From assembly GCF_017599325.1 (NCBI RefSeq), contig NZ_JAGFVM010000003.1, positions 62,001 to 126,000 of the forward strand: DNA of 64,000 nt, read 5' to 3'. Each line of letters opens with the position of its first letter. Positions within the stretch are counted from its first letter, which is position 1. Below, piece after piece: positions 27,476-37,002 of this stretch. The position numbers and the translations under genes were made by a program. This stretch comes from Marinilactibacillus kalidii. GTDB taxonomy: Bacteria > Bacillota > Bacilli > Lactobacillales > Carnobacteriaceae_A. The notes beneath the pieces are model-generated. The model had not been told where the DNA came from. It did no database searches and saw only the letters and a program-made list of their open reading frames with translations.

Positions 27476-29128
27476 GTGGAAGTATTAAACTTAACATCTG
27501 ATGAATTTAAAAATATGGTCGCAGCCGGTAGGGCTAGACTTGACGAAAATACTGAGTACGTGAACTCATTAAACGTATTTCCTGTTCCAGATGGAGATAC
27601 TGGTACAAATATGAATTTGTCTTTTACCAGTGGTGCAAAAGCGGTAAAGGAAACGGATAGTGATCATATTGGAGAAGTTGCACAAGCACTTGCCAAAGGT
27701 TTATTAATGGGCGCACGAGGAAACTCTGGCGTAATCCTTTCTCAACTATTTAGAGGATTTGGTAAAGAGATTCAACAGCATAAAACAATTAATGCAAAAC
27801 AATTTGCTGCTGCATTCCAAAATGGTGTAGAGTCAGCTTACAATGCAGTGATGAAACCTGTAGAAGGAACGATTCTGACTGTAGCTAGAGAATCAGCAAA
27901 ATCAGGTGTCAAAAAAGCGAATGATACAGATAATATTATAGAAGTAATGGAAAAAATCATCTCTTCTGCAAAAAAATCTCTTAAAAAGACGCCTGACTTA
28001 CTACCAGTACTTAAAGAAGTTGGTGTAGTTGATAGTGGTGGTCAAGGGCTAGTATATGTTTATGAAGGATTTTTATCTTCATTGACAGGAGAAGCACCAG
28101 TAGAAGAAGCACCTGAATTGGATGAACTGGTTCGTGCTGAACATCACCGTAATGACGTTCACGAACATGTACACACTGAGGATATTACATTCGGTTATTG
28201 TACTGAGATCATGGTTCGTATCGGTGAAGGCGAAACTGTCGATAGTGAATTCGACTATGATGCGTTTCGTAATCATTTAGACAAGATGGGCGATTCACTT
28301 CTTGTTGTGGCAGATGATGAAGTAATCAAGGTTCATGTGCACACCGAACATCCTGGTGAAGTGATGAATTACGGCCAAAAATTTGGTTCTTTGATGAAAA
28401 TCAAAGTTGATAATATGAGAGAACAGCACTCAGCACTCTCTTCAGAAGCACCGAAGAAAAAAGTTGAAGTAAAAGATATTGCAGTCTTAGCAGTAGCTGC
28501 TGGAGAAGGCATCAAGCAACTATTTGAAAGTTTAGGTGTAGACTATGTACTTCTAGGCGGACAAACAATGAACCCAAGTACAGAAGATATTATTAAAGCT
28601 ATGGAAAATGTACCAGCAAAACAGTATATTATCTTGCCTAATAATAAAAATATCTTTATGGCTGCAGAACAAGCTGCTGAAGTTTCCGACGTAGACACGG
28701 TCGTTGTCGAATCAAAAACGATTCAACAAGGATTGACTTCTATGTTAGGTTTTAATGCAACACAAGATTTGGAGACAAATAAAGAGAACATGACAGCTGA
28801 ACTCAAAGCAGTCATCTCTGGTCAAGTAACTTTTGCGGTTCGTGATACAGAAATCAATGGGATTGCCATCAAAAAAGATGACTTTATGGGGATTATCGAT
28901 GGGGCCATTAAAGTATCCGCTAGCGACATCAAGCAAGTTACATTAGATACGATCGATCAAATGATTAATGAAGACAGCGAAATTTTAACCCTTCTTTACG
29001 GAGAAGATGGTTCTAGAGAAGTTGCTGAAGAAATTGGCCAAGCTGTTGAAAATAAATATGAGGATGTTGAAGTGGAAATTCACGAAGGTGGACAACCCGT
29101 TTATCCATACCTTATTTCAGTAGAGTAA
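27476..29128 (+). CDS. fakA: Fatty acid kinase ATP-binding subunit FakA
   Basis: A 550-residue protein with an N-terminal DhaL-type kinase domain (FPVPDGDTGTNMNLSF for Mg-ATP, GARGNSGVILSQLFRGF, DSGGQGLVYVYEGF), a middle domain and a C-terminal domain. FakA phosphorylates fatty acids held by FakB (DegV) proteins, feeding acyl-phosphates to PlsY/PlsX. The start is GTG 27476, with GGGAGGAA eight bases upstream, rather than an in-frame TTG at 27452 lacking a site. No fakB is in the window; plsX lies downstream. Confidence 0.93.
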   Translation: MEVLNLTSDEFKNMVAAGRARLDENTEYVNSLNVFPVPDGDTGTNMNLSFTSGAKAVKETDSDHIGEVAQALAKGLLMGARGNSGVILSQLFRGFGKEIQQHKTINAKQFAAAFQNGVESAYNAVMKPVEGTILTVARESAKSGVKKANDTDNIIEVMEKIISSAKKSLKKTPDLLPVLKEVGVVDSGGQGLVYVYEGFLSSLTGEAPVEEAPELDELVRAEHHRNDVHEHVHTEDITFGYCTEIMVRIGEGETVDSEFDYDAFRNHLDKMGDSLLVVADDEVIKVHVHTEHPGEVMNYGQKFGSLMKIKVDNMREQHSALSSEAPKKKVEVKDIAVLAVAAGEGIKQLFESLGVDYVLLGGQTMNPSTEDIIKAMENVPAKQYIILPNNKNIFMAAEQAAEVSDVDTVVVESKTIQQGLTSMLGFNATQDLETNKENMTAELKAVISGQVTFAVRDTEINGIAIKKDDFMGIIDGAIKVSASDIKQVTLDTIDQMINEDSEILTLLYGEDGSREVAEEIGQAVENKYEDVEVEIHEGGQPVYPYLISVE

Positions 29129-29248
29129 ACAGTCAACTAATTAAATAAGATTTGAATCTAAAGGGGGAATAGATGAAATAACGAAGGATATCTTTGTTGT
29201 TTTGTCTATTCTTTTCTGATTTAAGACGCTAAAGAAAGGAGGAGACGA

Positions 29249-31303
29249 TTGACAAGTAAAAGTATAATGGATCCGGTAACTGTACTTTCTGGTGTCGGGC
29301 CAAAAAGAGTAGATGCACTTAAAGAATTAGGTATCGAGACAATTTACAATCTTTTGACTTATTATCCATTTAGATACGAAGATCTAACGGTCAAAGCGAT
29401 TGATGAAATCGAAGATAAGGAAAAAGTCGTTTTAAAAGGTCCACTCATCTCAGATCCTGTTATCAATCATTTTGGTAGAGGAAAAAATCGATTATCATTT
29501 AGGCTAAATGTTGAACATGTGATTGTACCGGTAACCTTTTTTAATCAGCCTTATTTGAAGCAACAGCTTGCCGCAGGAGAAGATGCTATTATTTTTGGTA
29601 AATGGGATGCTTTAAAGATGCAACTAAGTGGTATAAAGGTGCTAAGTAGTACACTGAGTGACGATAAAGAAAATAGAGAGCCTGTTTACCATACTTCTAA
29701 GCATATTAAGCAAGCAACATTAGTCAAGCTTATACGTCAAGCTTGGCAGGAATATCAAGAACTCATACCTGAAATCGTTCCAGAAACGATTCGAAGTAAA
29801 TATTATCTTGTCTCTCAAAAAGAATCTATACGCATGATGCATTTTCCTGAATCTGATGAAGAGAATGAGATGGCTAGAACCGCTATTATTTTTCACGAAT
29901 TCTTTATTTATCAACTTCAAATGCAATGGTTGAGAAAACAGCTTAAAATGAATGGACAAGGGAATGCTGTTAACTACGATGTTCAGAAATTAAGAACGTT
30001 CTTCAGCTCTCTTCCCTTTGAATTGACAAAAGCACAAAAGCGAGTAGTCAATGAAATCTGTAAAGACCTCAAGCTGCCAACACAAATGTATCGGTTGCTA
30101 CAAGGAGATGTTGGGAGTGGAAAAACAGTTGTAGCAGCAGCAGCTATATATGCTGCTTGGACAGCTGGACTTCAGTCGGCTTTAATGGCACCAACTGAGA
30201 TATTGGCTACACAGCATATGGAAAGCTTGTCAGAGATGTTCGAATCGCTACCCATTCATGTTCGGTTGTTAACAGGATCAACAAAAGTAGCTGAACGCAG
30301 AGAAATCTTACAACAATTAGCGAATGGCGAGATTGATGCCCTTTTAGGGACTCATGCGTTGATTCAAGAAGGGGTCGATTTTCAGAAGTTAGGACTCGTG
30401 ATCACGGATGAGCAACATAGATTCGGTGTGAACCAAAGAAAAGTACTAAGAGAAAAAGGCGATCATCCAGATGTACTATTCATGACAGCAACGCCTATAC
30501 CGAGAACATTAGCTATCAGCACTTTTGGAGAGATGGATATATCAGTGATTGATGAACTTCCACCGGGAAGAGAGCCAGTAGCTACGCACTGGATCAGACC
30601 TAAACAGTTCACTCAAATGCTTCCTTTTGTGGAAAAAGAATTAGTGAACGGCTCTCAGATTTATGTAATTAGTCCATTGATTGAAGAATCTGAAATGATG
30701 GATTTGCAGAATGCAACTGATCTGTATCGAACTTACTCAGAAAAATTTGGGCCAAAGTACAAAGTAGGTCTTTTGCATGGAAAAATGTCTGCTGCCGATA
30801 AAGACACAATAATGGAACAGTTTAAGCGAAACGAGCTTCAGATACTCGTATCAACGACGGTAATCGAAGTAGGCGTGAACGTTCCAAATGCTACGTTAAT
30901 GGTCATCCACGATGCAGATCGATTCGGATTAGCTCAGCTCCACCAGCTACGAGGACGTGTTGGTAGGGGGAGAAAGGAATCCCACTGTATACTCATTGCT
31001 GATCCTAAGGGAGAAACGGGCGCGCAAAGAATGGAAATTTTAACAGAGACTAACGATGGCTTTGTACTGAGTGAAAAAGATTTAGAAATGAGAGGTGCTG
31101 GAGAGATATTTGGGAAAAAACAATCTGGGCTACCTGAATTTAAAGTAGCCGACATTGTAGAGGACTTCCAAATTCTAGAAAGTGCTAGAAACGAAGCAGC
31201 CATTCTCTTAGGATCGGATGATTTCTTTAAAGCAGAGGTATACAATTCATTAAGAAAAGAAATTGGTATCGATGAAGAAGCAAGATATTCATTCCTAGAT
31301 TAA
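29249..31303 (+). CDS. recG: ATP-dependent DNA helicase RecG
   Basis: A 684-residue branch-migration helicase for Holliday junctions and stalled forks. The N-terminal wedge domain (residues 1-240, beginning [17 protein letters not shown]) is followed by helicase motifs [17 protein letters not shown] (DEQH), [11 protein letters not shown] and QLRGRVGRG. The start is TTG 29249 with AAGGAGGAG upstream. In B. subtilis two serine dehydratase genes lie between fakA and recG; here there are only 120 bases. Confidence 0.97.
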   Translation: MTSKSIMDPVTVLSGVGPKRVDALKELGIETIYNLLTYYPFRYEDLTVKAIDEIEDKEKVVLKGPLISDPVINHFGRGKNRLSFRLNVEHVIVPVTFFNQPYLKQQLAAGEDAIIFGKWDALKMQLSGIKVLSSTLSDDKENREPVYHTSKHIKQATLVKLIRQAWQEYQELIPEIVPETIRSKYYLVSQKESIRMMHFPESDEENEMARTAIIFHEFFIYQLQMQWLRKQLKMNGQGNAVNYDVQKLRTFFSSLPFELTKAQKRVVNEICKDLKLPTQMYRLLQGDVGSGKTVVAAAAIYAAWTAGLQSALMAPTEILATQHMESLSEMFESLPIHVRLLTGSTKVAERREILQQLANGEIDALLGTHALIQEGVDFQKLGLVITDEQHRFGVNQRKVLREKGDHPDVLFMTATPIPRTLAISTFGEMDISVIDELPPGREPVATHWIRPKQFTQMLPFVEKELVNGSQIYVISPLIEESEMMDLQNATDLYRTYSEKFGPKYKVGLLHGKMSAADKDTIMEQFKRNELQILVSTTVIEVGVNVPNATLMVIHDADRFGLAQLHQLRGRVGRGRKESHCILIADPKGETGAQRMEILTETNDGFVLSEKDLEMRGAGEIFGKKQSGLPEFKVADIVEDFQILESARNEAAILLGSDDFFKAEVYNSLRKEIGIDEEARYSFLD

Positions 31304-31337
31304 ATGGATGAAGATGATAGAGGAGGAATTTTTTAAA

Positions 31338-32342
31338 ATGAGAATAGCAGTAGACGCAATGGGTGGAGATAATGCACCTCAAGCTTTAGTAGAAGGCAGT
31401 ATGATGGCTGCAAAAGAATTTAAAGATATCACGATCGTATTGTATGGGAAAGAAGATATGATCAAAAAGTACATGAGTGAAGAACTTGAAAATATTGAAA
31501 TTGTGCACACGGATGAGAAAATCAATAGTGATGATGATCCCGTACGTTCAATTAGAAGAAAAAAAGATGCTTCTATGGTTATGGCTGCCAGATCTGTTAA
31601 AGAGCAAGAAAATGATGCACTCTTCTCAGCCGGTAATACAGGCGCGCTACTTGCTTCAGGCACACTTATAATCGGTCGTGTTAAAGGGATAGATAGACCG
31701 GGGTTGTTAGCAACCTTACCTGTGATGAGCGATAATGCGGATGCCTTTAACCTTCTTGATGTTGGTGCGAATGCAGACAGTAAGCCAACTAACATTAATC
31801 AATATGCTACCTTAGGTACCTATTATGCGAAATTTGTTCGTGGTGTTGAAAATCCTAGAGTAGGCTTGTTAAATAATGGAACGGAAGAAAACAAAGGAAA
31901 TGAAGTAACAAAAGAAGCATATAAATTATTGAAAGAAAATGATGCAATCAATTTTGTGGGTAATGTTGAATCAAGAGAATTACTCAATGGAGTAGCAGAT
32001 GTTGTTGTAGCCGATGGGTTTACAGGGAATGCTGTTTTGAAAACGATTGAAGGTACAGCACTTTCTATGTCAAAACTCATTAAAAGTTCGATCATGAATA
32101 ATGGTATAAAAGCAAAAATGGGAGGATTGCTATTAAAAGACAGTCTTTCAAATATGAAAGAAGTGATGGACTACTCTAAACATGGTGGTGCAGTGCTAGT
32201 CGGTCTTAAAGCACCCGTAGTGAAAACGCATGGATCCGCTACTGCGGAACCAGTCTATCAGACAATCAAGCAAATTAGAGAAATGCTTTCTTCTAATGTT
32301 GTCGGTGATCTTGTCGAGTATTATGAAAATATCGAACAATAA
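31338..32342 (+). CDS. plsX: Phosphate acyltransferase PlsX
   Basis: A 334-residue peripheral membrane enzyme converting acyl-ACP to acyl-phosphate for phospholipid synthesis. Signatures: [48 protein letters not shown]. The start at 31338 fits the family N-terminus and has AGGAGGAA upstream; the in-frame ATG at 31308 would precede that site. Unlike B. subtilis, no fapR precedes and no fabD/fabG follow. Confidence 0.96.
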   Translation: MRIAVDAMGGDNAPQALVEGSMMAAKEFKDITIVLYGKEDMIKKYMSEELENIEIVHTDEKINSDDDPVRSIRRKKDASMVMAARSVKEQENDALFSAGNTGALLASGTLIIGRVKGIDRPGLLATLPVMSDNADAFNLLDVGANADSKPTNINQYATLGTYYAKFVRGVENPRVGLLNNGTEENKGNEVTKEAYKLLKENDAINFVGNVESRELLNGVADVVVADGFTGNAVLKTIEGTALSMSKLIKSSIMNNGIKAKMGGLLLKDSLSNMKEVMDYSKHGGAVLVGLKAPVVKTHGSATAEPVYQTIKQIREMLSSNVVGDLVEYYENIEQ

Positions 32343-32476
32343 TAAGTTTAGTAACGCTTTATTCTAAGAGGAATATTTTAAATAATCTGACAAATCATAG
32401 TATGGGTAGGGTTAATCTATTAATAAATATGGAAATATTTACGGATTTGGTCTACAATGGCTAATGTGAGTCAAGA

Positions 32477-32524
32477 TTGAAAAACAATTAATGAGAAGAC
32501 TAATGTATAACTATCTGAGTTATA
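32477..32524 (+). promoter_or_regulatory. acpP promoter with overlapping palindrome
   Basis: TTGAAA (32477-32482) and TAATGT (32501-32506) at 18 bases form a possible promoter. TATAACT (32506-32512) and AGTTATA (32518-32524) form a palindrome around ATCTG at the presumed start site, placed as a repressor operator would be. Confidence 0.45.
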
Positions 32525-32564
32525 CTTATGTCTCTCAGAAAAAAACGCTGGAGGTATATAGTTT

Positions 32565-32804
32565 ATGGATGAGCAAGAAATTTTTGATAAAGTAAAAGGG
32601 ATTATTGTAGAAAGACTAGGTGTCGATGAGGATAAAATTAATAGAGATACGACATTCAAAGAAGATTTAGGTGCTGATTCACTTGATATTGTGGAGTTAG
32701 TGATGGAACTTGAAGATACATTCGGAAATGAAATTTCTGATGAAGATGCCGAGAATATTACGACAGTTGGAAAAGCAGTAGATTATATAAAAGCGAATCA
32801 GTGA
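32565..32804 (+). CDS. acpP: Acyl carrier protein
   Basis: A 79-residue acidic protein. [15 protein letters not shown] holds Ser39, to which the 4'-phosphopantetheine arm is attached. It carries acyl chains for fatty acid synthesis and for PlsX. GGAGG is upstream of the ATG. It has its own promoter region 220 bases after plsX, and the terminator stem overlaps its last codons. Confidence 0.97.
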   Translation: MDEQEIFDKVKGIIVERLGVDEDKINRDTTFKEDLGADSLDIVELVMELEDTFGNEISDEDAENITTVGKAVDYIKANQ

Positions 32805-32820
32805 TTCGCTTTTTTTTTAT
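32791..32820 (+). terminator. Terminator overlapping the acpP stop codon
   Basis: AAGCGAATC (32791-32799) pairs with GATTCGCTT (32803-32811) around a 3-base loop and is followed by a T-run. The stem contains the last codons and the stop codon TGA 32802-32804. Confidence 0.88.
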
Positions 32821-32918
32821 ATCATAAACTATTTACATAGAATGAAATAAATATAATTAGTAAAATGAGAATTTAACTTATTTTTTTAATATTCTGTTAT
32901 AAAATGATAAATGAACTA

Positions 32919-32947
32919 TTGAAATTAGAATTTAGAAAGTGTATAAT
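32919..32947 (+). promoter_or_regulatory. Promoter of the opp operon
   Basis: TTGAAA (32919-32924), a 17-base spacer, TATAAT (32942-32947): near-consensus. Downstream, GATTGG (32967-32972) and CCAATC (32985-32990) form an inverted repeat in the leader, a possible operator or hairpin. Confidence 0.75.
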
Positions 32948-33043
32948 TCATTTTATAATATTAAGCGATTGGTTATAAAATGATCCAATCATTTAATGTT
33001 CTTCTCATTTTTAATGTAGAAGAAATGCATAGGAGGTTAAACA

Positions 33044-34045
33044 GTGGCCGTCGAACAGAACTTATTGGAAGTTAACAACTTAAAAACTGGATTCCGGTTC
33101 GGTGAAGAATACCACAATGCAGTTGATGGGGTATCACTGACACTTAAAAAGAATGAAATTTTAGCAATCGTAGGAGAATCCGGCTGTGGCAAATCTACAT
33201 TAGCTACTGCTATTATGGGGTTGCACGATCCTAACAATACAAAAATTAGTGGAGAAATCTTATACAAAGACTTAGATTTAACAGATTTGAATGAACGGTT
33301 ATATAACCGTATACGTGGTAATGATATCGGAATGATTTTCCAAGATCCTTTGGGCTCATTAAACCCGCTCATGACGATTTACAATCAAATTGCTGAAGCG
33401 CTAATCTATCATACGGATTTTGATGATAAGCAAATCAGAGCAAGAGTACTAGAACTATTGAACCAAGTTGGGATACCAAGACCTGAACAAATCATGAAAG
33501 CTTACCCTCATGAATTATCTGGTGGGATGAGACAAAGAATCGTTATTGCGATTGCCTTAGCGAATAAGCCACCAATTATTATTGCAGATGAACCAACAAC
33601 TGCGTTGGATGTTACGATTCAAGCACAGATTCTTGACTTGATGAGAGATATCCAAGCTGAAACGGGATCCGGTATTATCCTAATTACCCATGATCTTGGC
33701 GTAGTAGCTGAAACAGCTGATAGAGTTGCTGTTATGTACGCAGGACAAATTGTTGAAGAAGCACCTGTAGATGTCTTGTTCAAAGATCCTAAACATCCAT
33801 ATACACGATCACTACTAAATTCAATTCCTCACGAACTTGAAGAAGGCGAAGAATTACACGTTATTCACGGAACAGTTCCATCTCTTCAACACTTACCTCG
33901 TAAAGGGGATCGCTTCAGACCGAGAATTCCTTGGATTCCAGATGAAGCATTTGATGAGAATCCTGAGTTAACGGAAATTGCTCCGAACCACAAAGTAAGA
34001 GGAAATAGCTGGAAACATTTCCACTTTGAAGGGGAGGAAAAGTAA
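33044..34045 (+). CDS. oppD: Oligopeptide ABC transporter ATPase OppD
   Basis: A 333-residue ABC ATPase: Walker A GESGCGKS, Q-loop FQDPLGSLNPLM, signature LSGGMRQR, Walker B IIIADEPTTALDVT, and the C-terminal Opp/Dpp extension (TRSLLNSIPHELEEGEELH) typical of peptide importers. It powers uptake with OppF. The start is GTG 33044 with AGGAGG upstream. First gene of oppDFBCA. Specificity (oligopeptide versus dipeptide or nickel) is inferred from gene order and OppA size. Confidence 0.94.
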   Translation: MAVEQNLLEVNNLKTGFRFGEEYHNAVDGVSLTLKKNEILAIVGESGCGKSTLATAIMGLHDPNNTKISGEILYKDLDLTDLNERLYNRIRGNDIGMIFQDPLGSLNPLMTIYNQIAEALIYHTDFDDKQIRARVLELLNQVGIPRPEQIMKAYPHELSGGMRQRIVIAIALANKPPIIIADEPTTALDVTIQAQILDLMRDIQAETGSGIILITHDLGVVAETADRVAVMYAGQIVEEAPVDVLFKDPKHPYTRSLLNSIPHELEEGEELHVIHGTVPSLQHLPRKGDRFRPRIPWIPDEAFDENPELTEIAPNHKVRGNSWKHFHFEGEEK

Positions 34046-34047
34046 CT

Positions 34048-35040
34048 ATGGGATTTTTGGAAGTGAAAGACTTAAAAGTACATTATCCTGTTAGAGGTGG
34101 TGTCTTAAATACCATCCAAGATTACGTTCGAGCAGTTGATGGTGTAAATTTAACGATTGAAAGTGGAAAGACCTATGGTTTAGTTGGAGAATCTGGTTCT
34201 GGAAAGACGACGATTGGTAAAACGATCATCGGGCTAGAAAAAGCTACTTCAGGTAAAATATTATATGAAGGCGAAAATGTGACAAATAGAGCACGTAGTC
34301 GCAAGAAAAAATACGCGAATTATAACAAAGATGTCCAAATGATTTTTCAAGATTCTACATCTTCAATGAATCCTAAGAAGCGAATCATTGACGTAATGGG
34401 TGAACCGATGCACAACTACTTCGACTACACTCCGGATGAAATCAAAAGAAGAGTTGCCGAGTTATTGGACATAGTAGGGATGAATCCTGAAGCAATGTAC
34501 AAATATCCACACGAATTTTCTGGTGGACAGCGTCAACGTATTGGTGTTGCTAGAGCTGTAGCCAGTGATCCAAAACTGATTATAGCAGATGAGCCGACTT
34601 CGGCACTGGATTTATCTGTTCAAGCGCAAGTACTTAACTTTATGCGTAGAATTCAAAAAGAATACAATTTGAGTTACTTATTTATTTCTCATGATTTGGG
34701 TGTTGTAAGACATATGTCAGATAACATTGCGATCATGCACAAGGGTCGTTTCGTTGAAAAGGGTCCTAAAGAGACCATCTACAACGATCCTCAACATATC
34801 TATACAAAGCGCTTATTATCAGCCATACCTGATATGGATCCTTCTACTCGAGAAGAGAAGAAGATTGAACGTCAGCGTGTTGAAGCTGAATATGACGCCC
34901 AAGAAACCGAATATTACGATCCAGATGGTCGAGTGTACGACCTTCAATCATATAAAGGTAATCACTTCGTTGCTACTAAACCAGAGGGATCAAATAGTTC
35001 CCTTCAAAATGAGTCAATAAATACAGGAGGGGAAGCATAA
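34048..35040 (+). CDS. oppF: Oligopeptide ABC transporter ATPase OppF
   Basis: A 330-residue ABC ATPase, partner of OppD. Walker A GESGSGKT, FQDSTSSMNPKKRI, signature SGGQRQR, Walker B LIIADEPTSALDLS. The C-terminal 60 residues are charged and carry an unusually long tail after the Opp extension. It starts two bases after oppD with GGGGAGG upstream. Confidence 0.94.
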   Translation: MGFLEVKDLKVHYPVRGGVLNTIQDYVRAVDGVNLTIESGKTYGLVGESGSGKTTIGKTIIGLEKATSGKILYEGENVTNRARSRKKKYANYNKDVQMIFQDSTSSMNPKKRIIDVMGEPMHNYFDYTPDEIKRRVAELLDIVGMNPEAMYKYPHEFSGGQRQRIGVARAVASDPKLIIADEPTSALDLSVQAQVLNFMRRIQKEYNLSYLFISHDLGVVRHMSDNIAIMHKGRFVEKGPKETIYNDPQHIYTKRLLSAIPDMDPSTREEKKIERQRVEAEYDAQETEYYDPDGRVYDLQSYKGNHFVATKPEGSNSSLQNESINTGGEA

Positions 35041-35043
35041 GCT

Positions 35044-36003
35044 ATGTGGAAAACAATATTTAGAAGACTTTTACTGATGATTCCCCAAATTATCATTTTA
35101 AGTATATTGATCTTTATTATTGCTGAATTTATGCCTGGGGATCCATTCACTGGGATGATTGATCCAAACATTGATCCTGCACAACTAGATGCTATGCGTG
35201 AACGTTTTGGGCTAAATGATCCATTACCTGTAAAGTACATACGTTGGGTAGGGAATGCGCTTCAGGGAGATTTTGGTAGAAGTTTTAATTATAAAACGAG
35301 TGTCGTGAATGTTATTGGGGACAGATTAGGCAATACGGTTAGACTTTCTTTATTGTCTACTGTTTTGACCTATATGATTGGTCTTCCACTGGGGATTTTG
35401 TCTGGACGCTACAATGACTCGATTCTTGATAAATCAGTTATTATATACAACTTTGTGAGTTTTGCCGTACCTACGTTTGTTTTGGCTTTACTAATGGTTT
35501 ATATTTTTGGATTTAATTTGGGCTGGTTCCCATCTCGTGGATCTATTGATGTTTCAGCTGTGACATTTTGGGAAAGAACTTGGAGTCGAATGTACCATTT
35601 GATTTTACCATCCATCACTACAGCAGTATTGGGTACCGTTAGTATCATACAATACCTTCGAACGGAAATCATTGATGCAAAAGTTTCTGATTATGTTAAA
35701 ACAGCACGCTCAAAAGGAGTCCCCATTAACAAAGTTTATACAAAACATATTTTTCGTAACGCGTCGCTACCTATCGCATCAGGGTTTGGCTATACGATTG
35801 TAAACCTATTGACTGGTTCAATATTCATTGAGCAAATATTTAGTTACAGTGGTATGGGAAAATTATTCTTAGACTCGATCAATACGCGTGACTACAGTGT
35901 GATTTTTGTTTTAGTACTCCTATATGGAATACTAGGTCTAATTGGGACATTATTATCAGATTTAATATTAATGGCAGTAGACCCTCGTATTCGTATTGAT
36001 TAG
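35044..36003 (+). CDS. oppB: Oligopeptide ABC transporter permease OppB
   Basis: A 319-residue inner-membrane permease with about six transmembrane segments. The N-terminal part (PGDPFTGMIDPNIDPAQLDA ... RFGLNDPLPVKYIRW) is characteristic of OppB/DppB. The EAA-like loop (DYVKTARSKGVPINKVYTKH) contacts the ATPases. GGAGGGGAAG lies upstream. Confidence 0.95.
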   Translation: MWKTIFRRLLLMIPQIIILSILIFIIAEFMPGDPFTGMIDPNIDPAQLDAMRERFGLNDPLPVKYIRWVGNALQGDFGRSFNYKTSVVNVIGDRLGNTVRLSLLSTVLTYMIGLPLGILSGRYNDSILDKSVIIYNFVSFAVPTFVLALLMVYIFGFNLGWFPSRGSIDVSAVTFWERTWSRMYHLILPSITTAVLGTVSIIQYLRTEIIDAKVSDYVKTARSKGVPINKVYTKHIFRNASLPIASGFGYTIVNLLTGSIFIEQIFSYSGMGKLFLDSINTRDYSVIFVLVLLYGILGLIGTLLSDLILMAVDPRIRID

Positions 36004-36035
36004 ATATCTATTATTAGAAAGGAATGAATTTTCTT

Positions 36036-36983
36036 ATGGCTACAAACCAAGATGCCGAAGCAACAGTCATGTCAGATGATGCTAGTGCTTCTTTACCACC
36101 GATGGGGTTTAAAGTGATTGTTAAAGAATTTGCTAAAGATAAGCTAGCACTTGCTTCTTTAATATTAATGGTTGCAATCCTTGTAACAGTTTATGTTGTC
36201 GCATTGTTGTTAGATCAGGATGTTGTCACCACAGTAAGCCTTTTTGATTCTTATCTACCGCCAATGTCTATGAGTACTGATCCTTTCTTTGAGGGAACGC
36301 AGTATCTTCTAGGTACTGATTCAGCAGGTCGAGATGTATTTGGCTTACTAATTATCGGTGCTAGAAACTCACTATCAATTGGCTTAGCTGTCACTGTAAT
36401 CACAAGTATTCTTGGCGTGCTAATTGGTATTCTAGCCGCTTATTACGCAGGATTAGTTGACAATATTATTATGCGAATTATTGATTTCATCATGATTTTA
36501 CCGCAATTAATGATTATCATTATCTTTGTGACATTAGTACCGAACTACGGTGTTGCAGCTTTTATCCTAATTATGAGTGCTTTTTTATGGGTAGGTCAGG
36601 CTAGATTCATTCGTGGGCGGGCACTAACTGTTGGTAAATTAGATTTCATTAGCGCGTCTAAAACAATGGGTACACCCACGTTATTGATCATACTTCGTGA
36701 AATGATGCCAAATATCAGTTCATTGATCATTGTAAATTTGACATTGAACTTTGCCGGTAATATCGGGCTTGAAACGGGGTTATCTTTCCTTGGATTTGGT
36801 TTACCACCAAATGTTCCAAGTTTAGGTTCACTCGTTTCAACAGCTCAAAACCCAGATGTTCTGGGGAATAAAGGATGGGTTTGGTTACCAGCTTCAATAT
36901 TGATTTTAGTATTGGTGCTGTGTATAAACTATGTCGGTCGTGCACTACAACGTGCGGCAGATTCTAAACAAAGATTAGGTTAA
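36036..36983 (+). CDS. oppC: Oligopeptide ABC transporter permease OppC
   Basis: A 315-residue permease with a cytoplasmic N-terminal stretch and about six transmembrane segments. YLLGTDSAGRDVFGLLIIGAR is the OppC signature, and the ATPase-contact loop ARFIRGRALTVGKLDFISAS is visible. Start choice: an ATG at 36024 touches the AAAGGA site directly, whereas ATG 36036 (MATNQDAEATV) leaves a workable though long spacing of about 12. Confidence 0.94.
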   Translation: MATNQDAEATVMSDDASASLPPMGFKVIVKEFAKDKLALASLILMVAILVTVYVVALLLDQDVVTTVSLFDSYLPPMSMSTDPFFEGTQYLLGTDSAGRDVFGLLIIGARNSLSIGLAVTVITSILGVLIGILAAYYAGLVDNIIMRIIDFIMILPQLMIIIIFVTLVPNYGVAAFILIMSAFLWVGQARFIRGRALTVGKLDFISASKTMGTPTLLIILREMMPNISSLIIVNLTLNFAGNIGLETGLSFLGFGLPPNVPSLGSLVSTAQNPDVLGNKGWVWLPASILILVLVLCINYVGRALQRAADSKQRLG

Positions 36984-37002
36984 AGAAAAGGGGAGAAAGA
37001 AT

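Noticed and set aside
31379-31795. 138-codon minus-strand frame inside plsX
   Set aside because: Antisense shadow of a well-conserved gene, with low-complexity Ser-rich translation and no ribosome-binding site.
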